Source: Camarhynchus parvulus | Lineage: Eukaryota; Chordata; Aves; Passeriformes; Thraupidae | Reading direction: 5' to 3' | Assembly: GCF_901933205.1 (NCBI RefSeq) | Contig: NC_044574.1 | Location: 45,169,609 to 45,233,608, forward strand | Length of the DNA stretch: 64,000 nucleotides | Shown here: positions 10,921-23,442 of the stretch, one piece after another | How positions within the stretch are numbered: the first letter of the stretch is position 1 | Layout: each line of letters starts with the position of its first letter | Position numbers and translations under genes: made by a program | Notes under the pieces: model-generated | The model's input: only the letters and a program-made list of their open reading frames with translations | Told to the model about the DNA's origin: nothing | The model's database searches: none

Positions 10921-13900
10921 ATTATTTTATTTACAGAGATACCATCTGTGGCACTTCCAGCTCCTTGGAGGGTTTTTATTTTGTGCAGCATGGGCCAACA
11001 GGTCGGTCTCAGACAGGGTTTTTTTTTCTCACAGTAATTAATTGTGCAGGTTTATGCATAGTTCTCTACATGGGGAAGGACTCCTACTCCATTTCTGTGA
11101 AACAAGAAGAGAAAGATTGCCTGGCTGCCCTTCTGCTGTAATGATGGGATGTATCAGAGTGACAAACATGGCATTTGCTGTCCAGGGGGGATGTCCCCAT
11201 AATTGCACTGGACTCAGTTTCTGTTCATTATAGTGCTGTAGTGTTAGTTGTCTTGCTCTCTAGGATACTAATTATTGGTCTGGAGAAGGCAGAATATTCA
11301 GAAAAGCTTACTGTGTAACAACATTTTCAGTATGAAGCTTGACAATAGGCAGCAGTGAATTAGGAGAGCAGTGGGGTTTTTTTATTACTTTAAAAAATAG
11401 CACAGTAGTAGGACTGCCATAGTTTTTTAACACTGATATTTAGAAGCAAAAGAGTAAACAATGCATTGTACTTGTAAAGTCCAGTTATCTTGCTATGATC
11501 TCCTAAACCAATCCTAGCAACTTCCTTATGTAGTCTTCATTTTCTGCTTCTTCTTTTAATTGTACTGAACAGCATGTTCAGGAAGTGTAATTACAAACTA
11601 TTTGATTTTCATTCTTATCATCTTAGTCAAGAATATTGCTGAAGAACACCTTGCTGTTCCAGCTGTGGATTACGGATGCTATTAAACTGCTCCAAATCAC
11701 CAGCGTGTCTATCTTTGTACCACAGACATGATCCTCTGCCTTGTAAATTCCTCACAACTTTCTGAGCTTCATTATGGTTTGTCATCTCAGGAGATTTAGA
11801 TACTTGGCAGTATTCCAGTTCTACATTTTGTAATTATTATTTGAGATTAATGACCTCTAATATGACTTTATATTAACATTTTTGATCAGACTTGTGATTC
11901 ACACTTTCTGTATAATGAAAGAAATTAAGAACAGCCCAAACATACTGTTGACAGTGTGTAATTTCCCCTGCTAATTTAAGACAACTGGAATTGTTAATCC
12001 GGTAAATCAAGTTTTGTTACGTGTTAATTTCAATATGTCTATTACCATTTGACCCCAAAGAGAATTTAAAATTTATTGGATAGCTCTTGTTTATAGCTAT
12101 TGCTCAGAAACAGATTTGCAAATTTTAGTTTAGTATACTTGTTTAGGCAAACACTTCATCGCACTTGCTGGTCATTTTTGAAAAACAAATCTGCCCATTT
12201 AAATACTGACCTTTGAGAAAAATAATAAAAAATTATGGCTTGTGTAGGAATGAAAAACAAGACATGCAGTCACAGTTCTGTGACCAGTTCTGCAAGTCAC
12301 AGCACACAGTTCTGCCTGGAGAACATTATACTTTCCACTCTCACCTTTTCCTCAAATTTTGATGTAAAAATCATGTATTTTCTCCTCAATATTTGGAAAT
12401 AAATAAAACCAATTCGTTTTTTTACTTCACTAGGAATATTTGGGTAAGCAAGGCCTCAAAACCTGAATACGGCGATGTGCTCATGCAGTTTTTCAGCTTT
12501 ACCACACAGCATGTATATTCTTTAGCATAGAATCCTCATACGGTAATTTAAAATGCAAGAGGTGCAGATGATGGTTACTGAATAAGGGTGTTGCAACTTA
12601 TTGTGGAACTATTTGTGTTTGTTTCATTTTAATTTGATTTTTGAAGCTAATCCTCAGAAGTGGCTGTAGAGAGGCATTACCATGTCTAATCCTCCACAGT
12701 AGTGGAGTCAGGTTAGACTTTTAGAGGTTTATTATGCAAAATATCTCAGTAGATGTGGCCTGGTAATAAACAGTTTGCACAAAAATACTGAGAGCAAACC
12801 AGCTCTCTTGAACCCTGTCTTTAAATTTTGTTTTTTTGAGGATGGTGTTCCAGAGCACTGTGTGGCCAAGTGATCATCAGCTTCCAAAGGCTGGATTCAG
12901 CAGTCCATTTCAGCTGCTTCCTGTTGGTCCAACAGAGGAATGGATGGTCCAGCCATGAGTGGAGGTTGCCTTGTTTGGCTGTTACAGCACTGCACCTTGG
13001 GGACTGGAGGGAAAAGCAGCCCAGCCTTTTAGTTTAAAGGTTAACATAGGTTACTTGTACATCAGTGCTGGTTTTTCACTTCTGCTTGCCCGAGACCAGC
13101 CAGTTCTATATTTGGAGAAAGCTATTCTACCTGCCTTCAAAACAGGTGGAGCAACCAAGCATCCTGGACACCAAGCAGCATTCCATACAGGATGCTTCAT
13201 ATATATCTGAGGGGAAAGGGGGAAGGAAACCAGATGCAAATGTTTTCCAAAAAGATTTTCCATTTTAGGAGACAAAAAAAAAATTACTTCAACAAAAGCA
13301 AGATTTCCATCTAAACCATCCAATAGATTACTTTTAATTCCTGTTTGGAACACTTCAGCTCATGCTGCTGGAAAACAAAGAACTAAGATCAACAACAACA
13401 ACAGCTTCTCCCTGTTTGCATGTATTACCAGGCCTCAATTTTCTCTTCAGCATCCTGTCCAACTTGTTTTTCCTTTAATTACTGTAAATCAAGCTTGCAG
13501 CCAAATCCTTCTTTAATCTGAGCAAAACTCACCTTATTGAGGACCCTTTTGATTCAGTGGATACCACAAAGAATAAGATCACAGGAGAAAGATGCTAAAA
13601 TAAGATTGTTCCACTGGCTTTTTTTTTAACAAAACAACAACAAAAAGGGTGAATTTGCTAAGCACCATGACAAGACAGTGGAAAAAAACAGGTTTGGGGA
13701 TGCCATTGGTTTCCACTTGATCTGTTTCAAATTCCATAGATCTGCAGACCTTTCTGAGTAGCTGGGGCTTCTCCACTTCAATGAGGATGACTAGGTCACA
13801 GTTGTCAGTGCATGCTTAGTTCCCTGGCTGCTGTTGCATCTGTCTTCTTCTGTTAGGAAAAAGAGGAAGGCAACGCCCTTTCACATCTGGAGTGAAGCCC

Positions 13901-16900
13901 AAGGTCAGTGTGTTAGGCAGCAGTTAGTTTTTAAGAAATACCAGATAAAAGGTAACTTTCTTGATATTCCAATTTGGCCAATTCTTCAACAGATTCTCTG
14001 ACATTTTCACTGAAACAATTCCCAAGCTAATCCATATTTCCTTTGAATTAGAAGTGCAAAACACTGAGTCCCTACATCAATCCATTTTAAGTTGTGGCAG
14101 CTTTGTGTAGGGAATTGGAAAGCCTAGAGTTTCAGTCTACATATGACTCCCAGTGAAAACCTGGAGTGCTTTGTTTTCCTGGTTTGCACAGTCATGTTTT
14201 CATGATTCACAAGAGCATAGAACACTTCAGTAACTTACACCAAGATAAATAGACTGAAGTCCCCCACAAAATCTTCTGGTCTTCAGGATTTTGTATAGCA
14301 CTTCATTGTTTGGCACTTTTTTATCTTCATAGCAACAACACAGTTTTCTTTCAGTTACAGATTTTTCTCTTCTCTTTCTTCTCTTCTCTCTGAAATCCTT
14401 CCAGAAAATAAGAGCTATTTTACAAGAATAAACACATGAAAACATAAAATTCTTTATGCTTGTTTTACAGACCTAAGCAAGGGAATCTCTGAAAATCACA
14501 ACAGGTTATTTATTAGTATGCATACAGAGTATCCCTCTTTTTTTTTTTCCCCAGCAAAACTACCATTTGATCTAGATGAAAAATATATCCCTGTCAAGTC
14601 ACCAGCAGTTTTTGTCAACAAGAATGTTCATTTTCTGTGCTGATTCAGCTCTATGGACATTGAAGCATGAAAGTCAGATGAGCATGTGCGTGGTGTAATT
14701 ATGATGCCAAATTTGAAAACTGAAATTTTTTATTGTCGTGCAGTTACTAACTACCTCTGTTTCCTTCTTTTGTATGAATTCTTTACATGCCTGAATAAAC
14801 ATAGATAATATAAACATACATGGCAAAATAGGAGGGGTGTGAAGGGCTAAGCAATTATCCACTGTTGCTAAAATAAGGTAACACAGGCTGAATTCAGTGG
14901 GCAAAACCCCTCTCTGGAGCAACTCAGGAATTTTATCAATATCAGGAGGCCAGGGTACATCAGTTGCAGACCTGTCAAAAAGGTGTTTAATGGTGACCTA
15001 CTTTATCCTATCCCTTTGGAGGTGGTTGCTTTTCCTTGTTATACCTGTTTTTTGTCCCCTCAGGCTGCCTTCAGACTGCAAGCTAAGTCTGTGTCGGTTA
15101 CACTGTTACTGAAAATGACCAAGCTCTTAACAGCAGTTTTCAGCAGTAGGTAATTTGACCTATTGTGTTTACTAAAGGAGACATCAAAGGATTCTCTGGA
15201 GCGTGTTCAAGATATGTCTATTTTTATTACTTTGATGTAATTGATTACTAGCCAGATTTGGACCATCCTCATTCGGTCGCCACTCCAGTGCTTGTTCCAG
15301 GATGCAAATGTACTAAGCAAACCACAACCTTTGAGGAGCGTTTGGGTTTAAGAAAGGATTTGAGCAGTGTGCCTAATAGGCTTTAAATTTGCTAGTTCAG
15401 ATAAAATGCTAATGCTTAAAGGTAATTACTCAAGGCCAGTTAAGGTGTTTCACAGGCTCCCCGGTATGGGCAGGCTGTTCAGGTGTCACAGCAGGCTCTG
15501 TTGATTGAAGCACAGCTTCCATTCACCTGCCCAGCTACATTCAAAATACAGTTTTCACTGTTTGACTAGAGGTACAGGGAATGAGTTAGCCTGAGCTGAT
15601 CAGGACACTGATGGTGTACTTCATACACTGAAGTAGAAACCACCTTTTATCTCAGTAGGTTTCCCTGCAGATACCTGCCAGTGTTTCCAGAAGACCTGGG
15701 GCAGAGACTCTCACTGAACTAGAAGCCCTGGTACCATTGATGTCACAAATGGCCTGCAGCAAACTACTTCTGGCCATGCCTCCTTCTTCTGAGGCAGTCC
15801 TGCTAGTGAATTGTTCACATATTTGTAACTAAAGAAACACTACACTGCAGCAGAGGCAGCAGGTTGGCTTGGGGTCACTCTTCATTTAGAGGGTTTTTTT
15901 CTTGAACATTCTTTCTCTCTCTCTCCCCCCATTGTGTTTTATACAGAAAAATGGTATGTTTCTCTGGGGAAATTATTAGTGTCTTGTAGAGTGCTGTGTT
16001 TTAATTGTTTGATGGTGTATTGACTTAATTTAATGATTTAAGAAAATAAGAAAGTCCACAGAAATACTTCAGGTTTTTTGTTTGGTTGGTTTGTCTTTGA
16101 ACTGTCAGGAGTATATGCTGTTTATTTAGACAAGGGATTTAACTAGCCAACTATCATTGGAATGAGGAGTCATTTTACTTTCTTTCTGTCTTTTTGAGCA
16201 ATCTCATCTTTAAAGATTTGCCTGCTCTTTTCTTTGCTATGTTCCAGTTAACCACAGGGTATTCATGAGCTTACTTAGACCTCCAATATCCAGGTAATTA
16301 CAGCCAAATATATCTCTTAGAAGGATGGCATATTATTCTTGTTTGATGTCCTATTGTAATTTGGCAAATACTGTAGATGACTCTAAGTCACCAATACTGA
16401 AATTAGCCAGTTATTTCATCATTATGGTTAGGAGGATGGACCAGGGCAGTATTTGTGGGGAGGTGGGTTTGTGACAGACATGGTAGTAATGAAATATGGC
16501 CAGGTGTTGGCAAGTTGCTGAAAATTTTGCAAATAATAAAGCAAAGGTAACCTGACTTCTGTACTCCTGCTGACTTTTATTCTTCAAGGTCAAGCATGCT
16601 TTTCAGTTCTTCAAGAAATACTGCATGGATTTGTCACTTTTCCAAGCAATAAATATGAATCTGTTTTTATAAAGACAATAAGGACTGCAAATATTCTGGT
16701 TTGTTTTGCTTTGAAAAATGGGATATCATCTTGTAAAAAAAAATACCCCCTGAAAAATACCCACTTAAGGAGTTGGTAGTGGAAGCCAAGATACTAACTT
16801 TTTCAATCATAGCAATTTAAATTTAAAATAACAGCAAAAAAGATAATTTCCTTCCTGACTACTTGGCTTATCTTAAATGACTTTTTGATCTCCATTTAGC

Positions 16901-18414
16901 TCCCATATAAGAAAAGCACTGCTACAATGGAAATGGAGGACTCAGGTACTTGGAGACTAAATGATACCCTTACCCATTCATCATTCAGGATATTTGACAG
17001 TGTGAAATCATGATGGACAGGCAATTTGAGGGACTATGTGCATCAGTGGTTTCTACTGTACTTGTTTCCTGAATAATCAAAACATTTCTGTCTCTGAAAC
17101 TGTCAAAGTAACTCACACAAAAGTTAAAAAAAAAAAAAAACTAACAAAAAAATTTTAATTCCTCTTGGGAAAACAGTTTAAAACATTCTCAAGTGTTTTA
17201 ATAAATTAACTACAGACACTATCATAACATTAGCTTTCAAGAAAACCTTTCTGTTCTAATAAAAAGGGACACTAGGATCTTTTCCTAGTTTCCAAAAGCA
17301 CTCTCCTAGCATGTTGTTCAACATGAATGCCTCAAAATTATCATGTTCCTTTCACAGCCATTAGGATTACATTTCCTGTAAAGTAAGTTCTGTAAATTTG
17401 GGGGTGATGTGTTTATATCCTACATTTTGTTTTAGCTACATTTTTTCCCCTTTGAATCAGCAGAGAAAGCATCTTATTAAAAAAATATTTACAGACCTTA
17501 CAGCTCTGTGCACTGGGCTGGAGTACAGAATTTATATAAATTTCTGACAATATCTTTAAAAGTAAATGAAGTAACTTAAAGATCTAGGGAATAGTCAACT
17601 GTGTAGATCTAGAAGTGCACTGTGCTATAACTGAATTATGGTCCAGAGGATGGGGAATGTCTGGGAAAAAAAATAGAAAAGAAAAAGCATTAGTAAGATA
17701 GGCGTATAAGTGAGGCTGTATTAATCTTACTTACCAGCTGTAATACTATTCCATGTCATTTCCTTGGAATCAAGATAGCCACTTTTTTCTGGCTTTCATC
17801 TCCATCTGTTGGACATACACTTGTCTAAACTAAAGAGGCATGGTGTTTGGGGGCTGAGGTTTTTCTTTTGCTCCTCTTTACTCTTGTGAGATGACAGAGA
17901 ATGAGTATGGGTTACTGTAAGTGCCAGACCTGGCTAACCTTGAAAAGGGGAGCCAGGCTTAGAAATCTCCTCAGCGCTGCTGTTGCAGAGCTGTCTGAGA
18001 AGGGATGACAAACTGCCCTTTCACTGCAGTGTCACTGGCATTGTGACACAGGAAGAACCCAAGAGCAGAGTGCAGTCCCACAGCAGAGATCACTACTCTG
18101 TCCTCAGCAGGGATCTGGTAGTTTTTCTGTGCTATAATTAGCCAGTGCCAAAGAATGCACATTGCATCACAGGAATTAGTCTTGTGGCATTCTCACCTTT
18201 GCCTTCCAAAATGAAGGAAATATCTTTCAGTGATAGCTCTTATGCCAAGGGAGCAAAGTACTAAGGGAAAAAATATGTCCTCAGATATCTGGTCAAGAAT
18301 AGACAGTCTTCACTCATCAATGTAGTTTAAAAAGGAAAGGTGAGTGGTCTGTTGCTGAGAATATACTGACATATATATATATATATATAACTTCTTGTCC
18401 CCACAATTCCCATC
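10921..18414. other. Intergenic, no supported gene
   Basis: AT-rich sequence between UBE2D3 and CISD2. Only short open frames of chance length are present on either strand. No exon, RNA gene or further CR1 fragment was recognised. It holds homopolymer runs (for example near 17128) and an A/C- or T/G-rich tract near 16070-16100. Confidence 0.6.
18371..18389. repeat. (AT)n microsatellite
   Basis: About nine uninterrupted AT dinucleotides, about 25 bases upstream of the candidate small ORF at 18415. Confidence 0.85.
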
Positions 18415-18675
18415 ATGAGCACAGCTTGCAGTGCTTTGGTAGTGGTTTTACTTCTCATCTGTTCATTTGACAGTGTGTACTTCCCAGATTATGTCAGCTT
18501 TGTCCTCTGCAGGTCCTTTAGTGAAGGGGAGGATGTATCTGTTTTCCATCACTGCAGCTTCCTCCCAGAGGACAATCAGGGATTTTGCAGTCTGGTTTAT
18601 TGCAACAAACCAGGCAGAACTTGCTACAAATCAATAACATATCTGGTCTCTTATGAACATATTACTGAATCCTAA
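18415..18675 (+). CDS. Unrecognised small ORF with signal-like N terminus (speculative)
   Basis: An 86-codon frame starts MSTACSALVVVLLLICSF, a hydrophobic stretch resembling a signal peptide or anchor. It then has several Cys residues (for example CSLVYCNKPGRTCYKS) and a stop at 18673-18675. A canonical AATAAA lies about 300 bases downstream at 18981-18986, so a single-exon transcript is conceivable. Against it, the length is within what random sequence yields in a 64-kb window, the start context is poor and I know no homologue. It lies between UBE2D3 and CISD2, where no conserved coding gene is expected. No function is proposed. Confidence 0.12.
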   Translation: MSTACSALVVVLLLICSFDSVYFPDYVSFVLCRSFSEGEDVSVFHHCSFLPEDNQGFCSLVYCNKPGRTCYKSITYLVSYEHITES

Positions 18676-21600
18676 AGATACTTATTCTGATTTGAGTAAG
18701 ACTTGTGAAATAGCAGCTCCCTGGAAGCCAATGAAGTTCCAAATCTATCCAAGTCTGTATGTGACCAGCAATCAGATCATTCTGGATCCTCACGAGCAGT
18801 ACATTCTGAATCAGCTACCTAGCGCAGATGGAAAAACTGGGTGATTTGTAATGGGTCAAAATTTAAAACTGATTGCAATATTAAATTTACTGTGCACTTT
18901 CTTGCGCATTGTTAGTGTTACTTGACTGATGTTTTTTACAACAGTTTCATGTCATACAACTTGTTGCTTTCTGTGCTTTAAATAAATGCATTTTCAGCTC
19001 AGGGTAACAGAGTGGATATTCTTAGTTTCATCTTGTGCTATTTCTGCAGCTGTTAGAGTAGCTGTAGAAACCACTACCAGTGATAACCACTTCATAAAAA
19101 GACAGCTCCAGCTCAAAAAAACCCATACAATGTAAGTAGGAAGTAACTGAACTTTGGCTGGGGATATCTGGGAAGTTAGCACTGAATACACTTCTTTTTT
19201 CTTGAGCAGGGGATTTATTCAACTTCGTTTTATACCCAGCTCGTGGGTAACATTTCCCACTCCCCAGCAGTAGCAATCAGAGAAAGGAATTAAAGTGTTA
19301 AACCCATGGCTGAGAGATCAAAGCATGGCATTTTTCTCGAATAAATAAAAACAGCATCTACTGCTCTGTTCTCTCATGTACAAAGTTGCCATATTGGAAC
19401 CTGATGCAATTCTTAGAAATCTTGCCATTTTTCTTTACATGCTTGTTTTCATTCTCTTCAAAATTAATTCCCTACAATCTCCAACAATAAATGCCATTCT
19501 AAGCTGCAGGGATTTTTAAAATTCAACAATAATACATGCTGTTAGTGGGACACTGCAGTAGGCAATTATGATAGCACCTCCCATTAAAACATAATGGTCA
19601 CATTGTAAAATTCTTGGACATTAGCTAGATTAGAAAGTAATGCCATGCTCATTTAGTAGTAATTTTATAATATGAACATTATGGTATCACATGATTAGCC
19701 CACTGATTTTGTTATAAGTGTGATTTGTTTCCTTAACTTATTTTTCTCTTGAACACTTTGCCCACCATGGACAGGTAGCTGTTTTCAGTTAACACCAGCA
19801 GAAGCCACGTAAGGTGCCAGGTCTCAGAGTCAAGTGAAAGCACAACACTCTCAGCTTTCTTCTCTGGGCAACTAAACCTCTGGATGTAAAAATATAAAAT
19901 AAAAACCCAACCTGTGTGCAGTGCAATTGCAACTTGCTTACAATGTTATTATGCACAAAATACAGGAATGTAACTGTATTTACAGGGTCTTATATCCAAT
20001 TTTAAGCCAGTCTGCTTAGTTTTTGAGATTCAGCTATTTAATAGTTGGATGTTGACAGTGCTGCATAACTAGCTGATGGAGATATTGCATGAAGTGAATC
20101 ACAGTTCCTACAGCTCTTTTGGGGTGTAATCATTTTGCTTGCTTTTGGGGAAGTGGAAGAAAGAGAGATCTTTGCATACAGCAGGAACAGCAGCTAATCA
20201 CACCCCATTGTGAAACGATTCAAATACAAAGGGACAGATCTAGCTTCCTCTTAGACCCGAGACTTGTGTTTGCTGATCACAGAAGCCAGCCCTTTTAGTT
20301 GGCAGTAGTACTTTAGCCTGCTACAGATATTATTCCAGGTGGTCAGTTTGGAAAATGGCAATACCAATTCCAAGAAAATGGTTGAAACAACACCAGACAT
20401 CCTCTTGATAGAAAAGCTCACTAACATGAAAGAGTACTGAGCAAATTAGTGTGCTATTTAGGCTTATTTTACTGATGTAAGAACTGTATGTCTGCTGCCT
20501 CAGAACCTTTTATCTTTTATCCTTACTCTTGTGTACTTGGTAAAATAAAATAAATATATGTATTTATAAATGTTCTTCTCCTTTGCAAATCTCACATGTT
20601 CTAGACAGACCAGTAAATATTATCTCATTTCACAGCTGAATCAAGGGCAGAGGGAAACAGAGCAATTTTCAAAGGGTAACATAAGGAGGAACACAAACAG
20701 ATTCTTTTCATCTATCCTCAGTCTGTTGGACCAGGACCAACCAGCTTGTGGATGCTGAAGGCAGCTCTTATTTCTGCTGAGCAGGACCAGTGCAGCTATG
20801 TTGTAGTGACAAGAACAAAGTCTGCCAAAGATCATCTGCACCACAAACTTTTCTCCCATTCTTATCAAAACATTGGCTGGTTCTCATTTGGGCAATGTTT
20901 GGGGAATTCCATGTCAAAGACCTGAGCTAGCCCTAAGGATGGAGATCTCTTCATGTAGGCTCCGTGCTCCATTTTATCTGTAATGTTCTTGCTAGATGAA
21001 AAATCCCAGCGATAGAGGATACCTAGTGCTGAAAGAAATATTCATCTTTCCACACAGGTGACGTAGGTTCTGTTCAAGTATCTAGGTTTGAGCTTTTTAT
21101 GCTGCTCTTTTATTACAGCAACTTCTACATATCCTCCCAATACCAGAGTTTCAGTGGCCAAATTTAGCATGAAACACACAAGCAGAGGCAATCTCTACTT
21201 TTTAACAGCTCACAGGCTGAGACTAAATATACAAGAATGAATTGTTGCATGTTACTCTCTCCACAAAAAAGTGAGAAAATTTTCCAGATAGCAAACAATA
21301 TTGATATTTGAGTTGAAAAATATGCTGATAAAATCCTGAAGAAGCAATCTGCCTCTGGAATAAGAATGTCCACATAGGGTGTTAAACATGTGTAACAGAG
21401 GGAAGTTGTCACACCTGCCTGCTAAACCTCCTGATGCTAAGTTCTGAACCCATAATGTTGTCTCTAAAGATGGATTACTTTGTAAAAGCCTGTTCTTTCC
21501 TGCAGGACTGAGCAAGCCTGAAGCTTACGTTTCCCACCTTAAAGCAAACAGGAAGTCTGCAGCCAAATGGCAGGGTGAACATGCATCTCCTGTGCTCCAG

Positions 21601-22997
21601 TTCAAAATGGGTTTCTAAAGACACTTTTCACTTCTGCTTTGGTTAAAGATCTCATCCAGGTTTCATTTTCTTTATAGGTTTGCCATAATCTGTGACTTTC
21701 AGACTTTGATAAACCAAACCCATGTGTGACTCATGTCAGCTGATCCCTACACAACAGGAGGGACACAGGGAGAGCAATTCCTCTCTGCAGCATGTGCAGA
21801 TGGACTTGCAGTGTGCTGAGTGCAGCACTGATCAAAGGCAGCACAGCAGGGCACAGGAGCTTCCCCACAATGTCAGCTGTGCTCCCAGCATCCAGAGGAG
21901 GAAGAGGCTGGAAGAGCAGAAGAATCTGGGGAGGATGACGGTAGGACAGAGGTTCTAAACCTCAGTGTGAAGTTGCTTGATTTAGGGCTGTAATATTTAC
22001 CTTATGTATTCTTCCCTCAGAAAGGCTCACAAAGGAGGTCACATCATGACATCTAATGTATAATTTTTACAGGAATAACCAAGTGTTTTACTCTTTCATT
22101 ATCTTGTCTTATAGGTGGCATCTGCCTAGACAAAAAGAAATCATCTTAGGACATCAGACACAGTCATTACATGAATAAATTTAGGTGAGGTAGGGAACTT
22201 AGGTACTCTGAGATCACAGGAATATTCCCACTAGCTAAAGATGATGATTCATCAGGAAATGTTGATGCAGGGCCACAGGTAGAAAAGTAATAGGCCAGAA
22301 GCACAAATAAATTGGATTTATCCTAAACTTAGCTTCCAGTATTTTCCAGCAGGAGAAGCACACAGTTGATTTGGGTAGATATGGTGGGATTTCAGTACGC
22401 TGAGGGAAGAGAGAGAACTGTGCTTCAGTCAGGATCATGTAAGGAAGGAGACAGGTCTTGTAGGATTGTGCTGCTTCAGCTTTCCTGCTCATGCTCTGTG
22501 CTTTATGCTACTAGCACTTAATAGATTCACTTAAGATAGCAAAGCACCTTGAACCAGTGTTGTCATGACCAAGGGATTAACATTAGAGTCTCCAGGTCTG
22601 GATGGATTGTCTAAACTGACCCAGAACGGCTACGTGCTTCCCAATTTTTCATCTGCCTATATAGGGAAGATTGTGTATGCCAAAAAATGTCCAGTCTCCT
22701 AGACATAACAATAAAATAAAGTGAAAACAAACAAAGAAACAAACACATGTGATAGGTCTTATTCTGTGCAAATTATTGCCAAACACAAGGCGGATGGGCC
22801 TCTCCCTGTAACTTTAAACCTCTCATCACTCACGTTATCCTACCTCATTCACATGAAGAAAAACTTTCAATCTTTTTACTTCAATATTTATAGGACCATC
22901 AACACGGAATACAACTTGAATGCAGCAGGGTGATGACAGGTAATTACAGAAAATCTGTAGAGCATAAGCCACATATTATTAAATACAGTCCCTCATG
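18676..22997. other. Intergenic, no supported gene
   Basis: AT-rich sequence up to the pentanucleotide array. Apart from the AATAAA at 18981-18986, I see only short chance frames and no exon, RNA gene or dispersed repeat that I can name. Confidence 0.6.
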
Positions 22998-23137
22998 TTC
23001 CCTTCCCTTCCCTTCCCTTCCCTTCCCTTCCCTTCCCTTCCCTTCCCTTCCCTTCCCTTCCCTTCCCTTCCCTTCCCTTCCCTTCCCTTCCCTTCCCTTC
23101 CCTTCCCTTCCCTTCCCTTCCCTTCCCTTCCCTTCCC
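22998..23137. repeat. Perfect (TTCCC)28 pentanucleotide microsatellite
   Basis: Twenty-eight exact TTCCC units (140 bases) with no interruption. It is a pure polypyrimidine strand (polypurine GGGAA on the other) ending 202 bases before the CISD2 start codon, at the edge of its CpG island. The absence of point changes suggests recent expansion or ongoing length change. The long frames across it (Pro-Phe-Ser-Leu on one strand, Gly-Lys-Arg-Glu on the other) are artefacts. Confidence 0.97.
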
Positions 23138-23263
23138 CGCCCGCGCGCCCCCTGGCGGCCCGAGCGCTCCCGAACCCCCCCGTGCCGGCGGCAGCGCCCC
23201 CTAGCGGCTCCGGCGGACAGCGCGGCCCGGGCGGCGCTCGGGGTCACGGGCCCGGGCGGCCGG

Positions 23264-23297
23264 GCGCGTGCGCGGCCCCGCCCCGCGGCGCGTGCGC
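23264..23297. promoter_or_regulatory. CISD2: Pair of NRF1-like sites
   Basis: The same ten bases, GCGCGTGCGC, occur at 23264-23273 and 23288-23297. On the other strand they read GCGCACGCGC, close to the NRF1 consensus YGCGCAYGCGCR. They end 67 and 43 bases before the CISD2 ATG. NRF1 controls many genes of mitochondrial function, which fits the product. Binding is not shown. Confidence 0.45.
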
Positions 23298-23339
23298 ACC
23301 CCGGGTCGGCGCGCGGGGGCACGGCGGGAGAGGCCGGCG

Positions 23340-23442
23340 ATGGTGCTGGACACTCTGGCCCGCATCGTCAAGGTGCAGCTGCCCGCGTACCTCAAGCGCC
23401 TGCCGCTGCCCGAGAGCGTCGGCGGCTTCATCCGCCTCACAG
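23340..23442 (+). CDS. CISD2: CISD2 coding exon 1
   Basis: Starts at the ATG at 23340-23342 and encodes residues 1-34 plus the first base of Val35. The donor is ACAG|GTAGGC. The upstream frame is open only because of GC richness; this ATG gives the conserved family N terminus. Confidence 0.96.
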
